The notes beneath the pieces were generated by a model. It saw only the letters and a program-made list of their open reading frames with translations. It was not told the DNA's origin and searched no databases. This document shows positions 55,757 through 64,000 of a stretch of DNA of 64,000 nucleotides, in pieces; positions within the stretch are counted from its first letter, which is position 1; each line of letters starts with the position of its first letter. Source of the stretch: Nelumbo lutea (taxonomy: Eukaryota; Streptophyta; Magnoliopsida; Proteales; Nelumbonaceae); the NCBI GenBank assembly GCA_022828595.1, contig JAKGHH010000004.1, positions 56,136,422-56,200,421 on the forward strand, written 5' to 3'. The position numbers and the translations under genes are program-made.

Positions 55757-57076
55757 TAAAAGAATGGTAGGATCCATCATATGGACACCAGAAAGGTTGC
55801 GGAATGGGTGGGCGAATTTCAAAATTTCATACCTTTCTTCCAACTGGGAATCACATTCCCTGATTTTAGAATCAAAATTCAAAGATCCTACTTGAACCAA
55901 ACCAAACCAGATTTGAACCAAAAGAGAAGGGAGGGATTATACCTGATCCAGAGAAGCAGTATCTCCCAACGTTGGTGTTCATGCCCAAAGAAGATCCCAA
56001 GATAGCTCCCACTGAAGATGGCACAGTGATGATGGAGCTGAACCAATAGTGTTCGTCTCACGAACCGGGTTTTTCTGAAGAACTCAATGGAAGACTGTGA
56101 GCACCACACGAACAATCAAGAACATTTCTTGATCTTCTCTAACTGAGAACTCGAACTAGTAGTAAAGGTGGTGGTGCCTACTGGAGGAGAATGCTAGAGA
56201 AGAAGGTGGCGAACTGCTATTTTCTTCTCTAGGATTATCTGAGATCTTCTCTCAAGAATGCAGAGTGATCTGCTAAAAAACCTAGGGGTCGAAATCAAGT
56301 AATTCGAATTAGGGTTTTCCTCCTCTTTCTTGGTGATTAAGAAACCTCCTAATCATATTAGGAGTTTCCCTTATCTAAATCTGTATTTGGATTAGGACTC
56401 CTCTTAATCTTATCTGCAGATTAGATAAGCTTTTGGGCTTAACCTAATCTCAGATCCGCCCCTTTAAGTGACTGATCAAATCAGCCCAGATCGAAATGGG
56501 CTTTAGGCCCAATATGTATTAAGTTCTCAATAGTCTTCCAAACTGCTACCCAGTTGGGCTTCTTTGTATGGTGTGGGACCCAAGCATTGATCTACACATC
56601 AGCCACATGGGTTCGGCCCAGCCTCTGTTACAAGGCCTAGTCGAATTCACTGGAAAGCCCAGTGAACCCCTTGAGGCCATCACATGGACCCTATGGGCCC
56701 AACACTTACACTAAGTGGTCCTTAGGCCATGCCATCTTATAAAACCTAGGGATTGTGGGAAGATGCAAGATTAGCCAACCAGGTATTATCCTAAATGGTC
56801 ATACACTTAACCTCTCAGCCCATAATGATCAAGAACTACCCGACAAGAGAGGACCTCTCCCTCGGGTGCAAGGAACAGTGCTGCACTCTCTACTCACATG
56901 GATCCCAGGAATTAAAACCATTTGCAAACGTTTTGAAACCATATAAATATATATCATATATATAAATTTTGCAAAATAAAATTCCAACGATTGAAATCAG
57001 CTGCCAGCAGTTTGGTTTCCATCAGAGAGAGTGCATCCTTGATCATTACCTTTGTCCAAGAAAGGGGCTGATCCGG

Positions 57077-57228
57077 AGGGCGGATCTACTAGAGTCCAGA
57101 CTCCATTGGCCTCCATTGAGTCCATCTCTCCTCCTGGATACCCGAGTGGATCTTCTAGGTTGGTCACTACCTAGAACTTGTGGGACATCTCCCACTGCTC
57201 CTAAGCTCTCATCATCAAGAACAACTTA
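57077..57228 (-). repeat. Copia-E pol scar: three short pieces joined by deletions
   Basis: 57077-57134 matches the RT start (Copia-C near 34117-34170), 57135-57226 matches the integrase tail (Copia-C near 34300-34385), and from 57227 the pre-integrase region follows (Copia-C near 35063). The left end joins the LTR at a place where other copies continue CTGATCCTGTCAC. At least three deletion events in about 150 bp. Confidence 0.8.
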
Positions 57229-57872
57229 GGGAACCACATACATCAGTATGTATAGGGTCAAGCGTGCCTGTACATCTTTCAGGCTTACCGTTAAATGGCC
57301 GTTTCATCATCTTGCCTTGCAGGCAAGGCTTACAAGTGGGAAGATCTTCTACAGTTAGAAAATCCAAGGGACCATCCTTTACCAATCTTGTGATTCGGTC
57401 AACACGATGTTGCCAAGTCGGTAATGCCACAGGCACATGGGATTAACTGTATCTCAGGCTCTCTTCTTAGGGATTTCAGCCGACGTAGTTTTGGTTATGT
57501 TAGTTTCTAGAGAAGGATGTAAAACATAGAGACCATTCTCCAGTTCCCCGTATACGATGAATTTGTTATTTCTTTTAATAGTAATCATATTACTAAAGAA
57601 GACAGAATAACCATATGCACAAAGTTTTGAGATAGAAATCAAATTTCTTCTTAAATTTTGTACATAAAGGCAATCTTTCAGTACAATAGTTCATTCTCTA
57701 AAACGTAACTCCACGGTTCCTATGGCCGCAACTGCAACAGTTGTAGTGGTCCCCAAGTAGAGCGTGACTTCTCCTTCACTCAGCCTTCTACTTACTTTGA
57801 ACCCTTGCAGTGAGTTACACGCATGAGTTGAAGCCCTGGAGTCAATACACCAGGATGCAGAAGCTACCAATA
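57229..57872 (-). pseudogene. Copia-E protease and pre-integrase
   Basis: The protease phrase ASWCIDSRASTHACN is present with Asp at 57841-57843 and Arg (57835-57837) in place of the Gly of DSG, as in copy D. The pre-integrase part reads MISISKLCAYGYSVFFSNMI, KFIVYGELENGLYVLHPSLE and RITRLVKDGPLDFLTVEDLP, TCKPCLQGKM (one zinc-finger Cys pair kept). A frameshift near 57405 breaks the GHIGVDRI block. Not functional. Confidence 0.82.
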
Positions 57873-57899
57873 AATTGGTTTCTATAACACAAGTTTCGA

Positions 57900-58690
57900 A
57901 TTTACCTTTCTTGGATTCCAGATAGGCAGGACAATTCCTTTTCCAATGGCCGGTATTCTTGCAAAAATGACAGGCATCTGATGCCTTATCCTTCCTCTGT
58001 TTCTTGGGTTTGGCAACCTTCTTCTGGGGCTTTCTCTTTGCCTTACTTTTCTTGCCCGATTAGCCAGTTTCAACAAGCATGGCAATGAGCTCATCCTTTT
58101 TAATCAATTCTTCAGCCCTTTGTAACATATTGTTGAGTTCCTTTAAGCTGGCGCTCAGATTGTTCACGTTGTAGTTCATGATGAATGGATTTAAGGATAG
58201 AGGCAGAGAGTTGAGAATAGCATCGATCTGTGTTACAATCCAGCTCGGATCCAAGAGCCTCCAGTTCGTTGATATAACCCATCATCCGGATACAATGGTC
58301 GTGAACTTGTTGGCCCTTGGACATCTACACGGTCATGAACTGTTTCAAGACCTTATGCCAAGTAGAACGATTATGCTCTTCGTACATTGCCTTGAGACTG
58401 TCCAATATGTCATTAGCAAGTTCGATCTGATCAAATTGCCTCTAAATTGGGTTGTCCAAGGAGGCAATGATATAGCCGCGGGCAAGGGAGTTTTTCTCCT
58501 CCCATTCTTGGTATTCTCTTCTCTGGGCCTCAGAAGCCCTATCTCCCGGACGATCTGGGGCAGGATTCTTGGCTACCTTGTCCAATTTCTCAGAGGTTAA
58601 GACCAACATAAGGTTCCTGTACCAGTCGGCATAGTTTGGGCCCTTCAGCTTGTTCTCATCAAGTAGCTTTGCAAATTGTCCATTTGCCAT
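57900..58690 (-). pseudogene. Copia-E gag
   Basis: It starts MANGQFAKLLDENKLKGPNY at 58690; same architecture as copy D (ADWYRNLMLVLTSEKLDKVA, EYQEWEEKNSLARGYIIASL). A stop follows DNPI at 58442 (TAG where Gln is expected) and frameshifts separate MSKGQQVHDHCIRMMGYINE (near 58324) and later blocks. The knuckle CHFC...HWKRNC is complete (57931-57972). Ordinary decay. Confidence 0.86.
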
Positions 58691-60502
58691 TTTCTGATAA
58701 AAGAGAAAACATTAGTCCATAACCTAATTTGATTCATGTTCATTACATAGATATGGATTTTAATCTACGTTCCATTTCCATTTATTCATCTCTGAGATTT
58801 CCCTCCTTTCTCAGTGACAGAGACCACGGGTTGTCTCTGAAAATGTGGGAAATCACATAGGGTGCATGGAACCAACTATTTCAGCTGAAAAACCCCACCA
58901 CCTTTCTATGAAGGATCATATCCACTCATCATATGAGTTTTCCCTTTGGCCTCTGTTAGACAAGGTTCAGACCCGCTTTCAGGTAAACCTTTTTGTCCAG
59001 TGAGTGCATATCCATCATGTTCGTGAAAGCCAAGGTACCGTGAGAGAGTTCCCATTTTCTGGTGAAGCCCCTCTCACATCGGTCTATGACGCCCCTATCA
59101 TCTTATGAAACATTCAGACAAGCCCAACAGCAAATGGATAGCCCATTTTCTAGTGCATCTCCTCATTACAGAAGGACCCATCCTCATGCTAATGATGGAA
59201 GGCCTTTATTGAGTTCATCATATGAATCTCCCTATCACATGCACTCATATTAGCTGGAGGGAACAATCAATTACACCATAGTTTGATCTAGGTCAAACCC
59301 AAGTGGCTCCCACTAACTTTCATAAAATCAGATTTTGGTGGGCCCAAATCGGCTAGGGTTCAGCATGTAACCTCTTGATGAGGTGTGGGGCCCATCACTA
59401 AGGGAGGTCATCCAATGATCAAAAGGGACACCGTGGCAATGATGTGCATTCAGCCATGGTGTGCGCAAGAGCCACTGTCGATTGAGCGTGGACCAAGTAC
59501 TTATGGCCCATGTACGTAGCACATCACACATCCATACATCACATGCAAGGATAAATTGAACCAATCAATTAATTATTTTTAAAGCCCATTTGAAGCCCAT
59601 TTTAAATCCATAATATTAACTATTTAATATTATCTAGGTATATGGGCCGAATTAGGGTTCATGGGTTTGGCCCATATAGCTTTATCTGTAGAGTGGGCTA
59701 TTAACAGTTTTAACCATTTAAAACTGGGCCTTTACAGGTTGGGCCGAATTAACCATTTAATTAAATATCAATCCTCAGGCCATTTAGTGGGAAAATTAGT
59801 GTTGACTTTCAGCCGTGAACAAACCCTATATTTGGTCCAAAAAATTTGAATCAATATTGGTTCGAATGGGTATAGGGTTTGATCTTTAATTAAATCTTTA
59901 ATTCAAGAAAATAATCTGAAATTAAATTCTGATAAAAGAACAATCAAGAATTAGTCTATCAGGGCTGTTCGCACAATCCTTCCTGCAAAACAGAGGTTAG
60001 ATCACAGGTTGCAGTTTCACAAACTGCAAATCGCAGATAGCAATTCTCCCATCTGCGAAATCTCCTCCTCTACGAGTTCTCCTTTTCTGCACCGCCATCT
60101 TTGATCCTAAATAAAATAAATAGAAATCCTAATTTCTATTAATAATTACATCAGATCGAATACCTATACATTCAGTCTAAAAATAAAAAAAAATTATTTT
60201 ACAAACCAAATGTAATAAAGTAATCCATAAACAACAAAATCGCAGTTTCCCTACGCAAATCAAGAATTCGATCTCCTCTTATACGAACAACCCATAAATC
60301 AAAAAAATTATAAAAAACAATTCTAAATAATAATCAGATTTATATAAAAATTAATTTCAGATCAATCGCCCACAACAAGAAACAATTTCTTGAAACAAAA
60401 CTACAATCTTCGCAATACCGGGATAGAACAACTTCTACCGAATTGCACAGGTTCATATCTGATCTTTTGGTTCAAGATTCGAACCTGTGGCTCTAATACC
60501 AC

Positions 60503-62333
60503 TAAAGAATGGTTGGATTCATCGTATGGACACCAAAAGTTTGCGGAATGGGTGGGCAAATTTCAAAATTTCCAACCTTTCTTCCAACTGGGAATCGCAT
60601 TCCCTGATTTTAAAATCAAAATTCAAGGATCCTACTTGAACCAAACCAAACCAGATTTGAACCAAAAGAGAATGGAGGGATTATACCTAGTCCAGAAAAG
60701 CAGTATCTCCCAACGTTGGTGTTCACGCCCAAAGAAGATCCCAAGATCAGCTCCCACTGAAGATGACACAGTGATGATGGAGCCGAACTAGCAGTGTTCA
60801 TCCCACGAACCAGGTTCTTCTGAAGAACTCGATGGAAGACTGTGAGCACCACACGAACAATCAAGAACCTTTCTTGATCTTCTCAAACTGAGAACTCGAA
60901 CTGGCAGAAAAGGTGGCGACGGCTGCTGGAGGAGAATGCTAGAGAAGAAGGTGGCGAACTGCTATTTTCTTCTCTAGGGTTATTTGAGATCTTCTCTCAA
61001 GAATGCAGAGTGATCTGCTAAAAAACCTAGGGGTCGAATTCAAGTAATTCGAATTAGGGTTTTCCTCCTCTTTCTTGGTGATTAAGAAACCTCCTAATCA
61101 TATTAGGAGTTTCCCTTATCCAAATCTGTATTTGGATTAGGACTCCTCTTAATCTTATCTGCAGATTAGATAAGCTTTTGGGCTTAACCTATCTCAGATC
61201 CGCCCCTTTAAGTGACTGATCAAATCAGCCCAGATCGAAATGGGCTTTAGGCCTAATATGTATTAAGTGCTCAATAGTCTTCCAAACTGCTGCCCAGTTG
61301 GGCTTCTTTGTATGACATGGGACCCAAGCATTGATCTACATATCAGCCACATGGGTTCGGCCTAGCCTCTGTTACAAGGCCTAGCCGAATTCACTAGAAA
61401 GCCCAGTGAACTCCTTGAGCCCATCACATGGACCCTATGGGCCCAACACTTACACTAAGTGGTCCTTGGGCCAAGCCATCTTTTAAAACCCAGGGACTAT
61501 GGGCAAATGCAAGATTAGCCCATCAGGTATTATCCTAAACGGTCATACACTTAACCTCTCAGCCCATAATGATCAAGCACTGCCCGACAAGAGAAGACCT
61601 CTCCCTCGGGTCCAATGAACAGTGCTGCACTCTCTACTCACATGGATCCCGGGAATTAAAACCATTTGCAAATGTTTTGAAACCATATAAATGAATATCA
61701 TATATATAAATTTTGCAAAACAAAATTCCAACGATTGAAATCAACTGACGGCAGTTTGGTTTCCATCAGAGAGAGTGCATCCCCGATCATTACCTTTGTC
61801 CAACAAAGGGGTTGATCCTGTCACTATGATCACCCACTCAGATGAATTCTCAGACTGTCCCAACATTCCTAGATTTTGGTCCCCGCTAAGGATCTCACTG
61901 ATTGGCATATCAAAGACAACCCAATCCGACATCCAGTGCATTACCATAATCGGATCTAGGGGTCAGATGTAACATTCCAGTTTTTCCCATCAATCTCCAA
62001 GGTCTAGGGCAATACTGGAAATCTGGTCCAGTTCAAGGATTGAAGTAATCCTACACTGCATGTGCCTTGGGTTTCACCCTAGCGGTTGAGGCAAGCAACC
62101 CCAACACTTGGTAGCACACCAGTGTCAACCTTGATAGGATAAATCTCCCCAGACTTATCCAACGACTGTGAATGTTCTAAACTAACACGAGTCTCTTTAA
62201 TTATCCAGTTTAAGGGTATTACACAGAAATATACCACACAACATGAATCAAACATGTACTTTATTTATTTACACTAAATATCAAAAGTACATCAAAACTG
62301 ATTGAAGCTAAGGGCATACAAAACTTTCTAACC
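60503..62333 (-). repeat. Copia-E 5' LTR
   Basis: The left end TAAAGAATGGTTGGATTCATC is one base from the PBS; the right end is GGGCATACAAAACTTTCTAACC. The left-end sequence is shared with copies C and the 3' LTR of E but differs from A, B and D (TGAAGGG type), so the family has two LTR-end subtypes. Confidence 0.85.
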
Positions 62334-62565
62334 GATACAGCCCAGCTGGCAGCAAGGCCCAGTCGAGAGGTCAAAAGAGGGCTATTCGGCCCTTAAAGCC
62401 CATGCAACACTCTTTGGGAGAGCCCAAAGAGAGAGCCCAACCGTAGCCTTCCAAGGGAGCCTATTCGGCCCAGCTAGGAGGAGGCCCCTTTGCAACTCAA
62501 GAACAACCCAAATTGTAGCTCAAGAGCAGCCCAAAGTGTAGCCAAAAGAGGCTAGGGGTGGCAAC

Positions 62566-62700
62566 TTTTAGAAAGTTCAAGAGAGATAAGGATAGCAACT
62601 TCTAGAAGGTTCAAGAGGCTAAAGGCGTGAAACTTTCTAGAGGAGAGAACTTTCTAGATGAGAGAACTTTCTAGATGGGAGAACTTTCTAGATGAGAGAG
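62566..62700. promoter_or_regulatory. Cluster of heat-shock-element-like GAA/TTC arrays
   Basis: At 62600-62617 TTC-ta-GAA-gg-TTC-aa-GAG gives three perfect alternating units (nTTCnnGAAnnTTCn). At 62566-62583 TTT-ta-GAA-ag-TTC-aa-GAG gives a near-perfect set. From 62630 to 62697 come four arrays of the type GAA-ct-TTC-ta-GAt, three of them at an exact 17-bp period. This fits the binding pattern of heat-shock factors. No TATA box is obvious downstream, so a promoter role is inferred. Confidence 0.55.
62645..62697. repeat. 17-bp tandem repeat GAGAACTTTCTAGATGA
   Basis: Three copies starting at 62645, 62662 and 62679, nearly identical, with a partial related unit before them (AAACTTTCTAGAGGA). 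Confidence 0.9.
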
Positions 62701-63799
62701 GAGAAGAGAGGAGAATTCCATTTGGGCGAATTCCTTTTGGAGAGAAGAGAAAGATAGGTGCAAGAGAGAAGAAGAGAGGAGAAGATTCAAGAATATTCAA
62801 GAGAAGAAGGAGCTGATTTTGAATTTGGAGAAGAAGCCATTGGAGGAGATCAATCTAGGTTTTCTTCATCCTTGATTTCTGCACAAGTGGTAATCAAATT
62901 CAGTTAGGGCTTTCATGTTTATTTTCTCAATTAATTCAATCTTTCTTGCTGTAATTGAATGATATTTCATGTAAATTCAGATTTGTAATTAGTTCTCTAA
63001 GGTTATTCGAATGAATTAGATTCAATTTTGAAGTTTCTTGATTAGAAATTCAATTGTAGAACTGTTAGTCGAGCTGCTATCTTGTAAGCTCAGATTTGTA
63101 ATTTTAGATCATGAACTTGCAAGGTCTGAATTGCTATTTTGTAATCTCAGACCTATAATTTCAGATCATGAAATTGTAATATCTGAATTGGTGGAGAGAG
63201 AATTCAGGTAACTTTAATTCAGTTTGGATGATTTGTTCCTTGGAAATCCTAGATTGCTTGAGAAAGACTCTAAGATTTTAGATCTACTACTCAAGAACCG
63301 AATTGAGTGCAAAGTTAGAGATAACTTGCACAATTCTGTTGGTGATCATTCAAATCTGAAATGATGCCCTAGAATTTCTATATTTTAATGCATGCATGGG
63401 GATTAGATTTTTTCTAGAGATAGGAGAATTATCACTCATGCATAGAATCAACATGTGCTTGAGAGTGGTTGTTCATTGCCTTGGGGTTTCACCAAATCAA
63501 GGTTGAATCCTAATCTAATCGAATGGCATGGAGATCTAATTGCTGAATCAATTTTATGCATAGTTAGCTTGTCTTCTCAATTTGCTTGCAAGGTGTTTGA
63601 TCAAATTTGTTAGAGCTAGTTTTGTAGTTCGGATTTCAGATTTGAATTAGATTTAAATTTCTTCTAATTAGGTAAGAGTTGGCTGATGTACTAATAGTAG
63701 TTACTACATAAGTCCTCATGGGAATGATACTTTATTCATCACTCTCTTACTTGTGCGGCTAGTGCACTTGCTGGTGTAAGCAAATACGCATCAAGTTTT

Positions 63800-63817
63800 T
63801 GGCGCCATTGCCGGGGA
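63800..63817 (+). other. Primer-binding site of the Tat/Athila type (tRNA-Asp)
   Basis: TGGCGCCATTGCCGGGGA follows the LTR end by six bases. This closely matches the PBS TGGCGCCGTTGCCGGGGA widely seen in plant Tat/Athila gypsy elements. It shows that the element is in plus orientation and that its internal region continues past the right edge. Confidence 0.85.
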
Positions 63818-64000
63818 CTTATTGCAGCAATATTAGGAACTATTAGCCACTGTTAATCTGATTTCTAACTCTACATATTAGGATTCAAATCTGTGTTTTG
63901 TAGCCTCCATTGCTGTTATAGATAATTTTCTTTCTATTACTGATTTGCTTTATCCTTGTTTTCTGTTTAGTCTTAATAGTGTAGCTGCCTTTTAGTTCTA
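63818..64000 (+). other. Start of the Tat/Athila-like element internal region
   Basis: Non-coding leader after the PBS. No open frame; the element continues beyond the window. Confidence 0.6.

Larger units (their letters stand above)
55757..62333 (-). mobile_element. Copia-E: element with scrambled pol, TSD GATAC
   Basis: Bounded by GATAC (55752-55756 and 62334-62338). Minus orientation: 5' LTR 60503-62333, initiator-Met PBS (60490-60501), leader (60489-58691), gag from 58690, knuckle, protease, pre-integrase to about 57229, then three short pol pieces joined by deletions (57077-57228), then a truncated 3' LTR (57076-55757). RT and RNase H and most of integrase are gone. The last LTR base pairs read GTTAGAAAG with terminal C for the usual A. 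Confidence 0.92.
62334..63793 (+). mobile_element. Right piece of the Tat/Athila-like 5' LTR
   Basis: It ends in CA at 63793, six bases before an Asp-type primer-binding site. It contains GCCCA-rich sequence at the left, a cluster of GAA/TTC arrays (62566-62700), and a purine-rich GAGAAGAGAGGAGAA stretch (62697-62800). It is interrupted from its left piece by Copia-E. Confidence 0.75.

Overview
This window is nuclear DNA from a flowering plant with a repeat-rich genome; I cannot name the species. The evidence is host genes with GT-AG introns, LTR retrotransposons with plant-type primer-binding sites (initiator-Met and the Asp type used by Tat/Athila elements), L1-type LINEs, hAT- and Tourist-like MITEs, and a plant-specific P-class PPR pseudogene. 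Most of the window is nested and decayed transposable elements.

Host genes. (1) The first coding exon of a plastid MurF-type Mur ligase lies at 974-1843 on the minus strand; the rest is beyond the left edge. (2) A complete YIF1-type Golgi membrane protein gene has four coding exons at 21189-22529 on the plus strand. Its ATG sits just behind a splice acceptor, so a 5' UTR exon must lie upstream, perhaps in the CT-rich promoter-like stretch near 4.0-4.5 kb. That would make the first intron about 16-17 kb and full of transposons. (3) A broken PPR gene occupies 53578-55588 on the minus strand. (4) A mosaic of exon fragments (cullin, STRUBBELIG-type kinase, and an unidentified membrane protein) lies at 50900-52652, all on the minus strand with introns kept.

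Mobile elements, left to right: a 321-bp tandem duplication (2126-2767); a small poly(A) retro-insertion (6110-6246); a decayed Copia element (about 7200-9300) carrying a GCGCCT-rich MITE; a hAT MITE (9667-10116); a 3' LTR (from 10548); an L1 LINE (about 11308-14900, minus); a Ty3/gypsy chromovirus-like element (about 14960-18785, minus). Five members of one Copia family with LTRs of about 1.9 kb follow, called here A (18786-20693), B (26343-29776), C (30693-35560), D (39801-46997, plus) and E (55757-62333). Further elements are several MITEs, a second gypsy remnant (about 47370-50160, minus) and the 5' LTR plus Asp-type PBS of a Tat/Athila-like element that runs off the right edge.

Insertion order can be read from target-site duplications. 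Copia-B (AGGCC) is inside a solo LTR, Copia-D (AGAGT) splits a 30-bp minisatellite, and Copia-E (GATAC) is inside the Tat/Athila-like LTR, which itself truncates the PPR pseudogene. No element in the window looks autonomous. The most interesting signals are a dense cluster of heat-shock-element-like GAA/TTC arrays in the Tat/Athila-like LTR (62566-62700), the three-gene fragment mosaic, and recurrent pol-LTR fusions in the Copia family.
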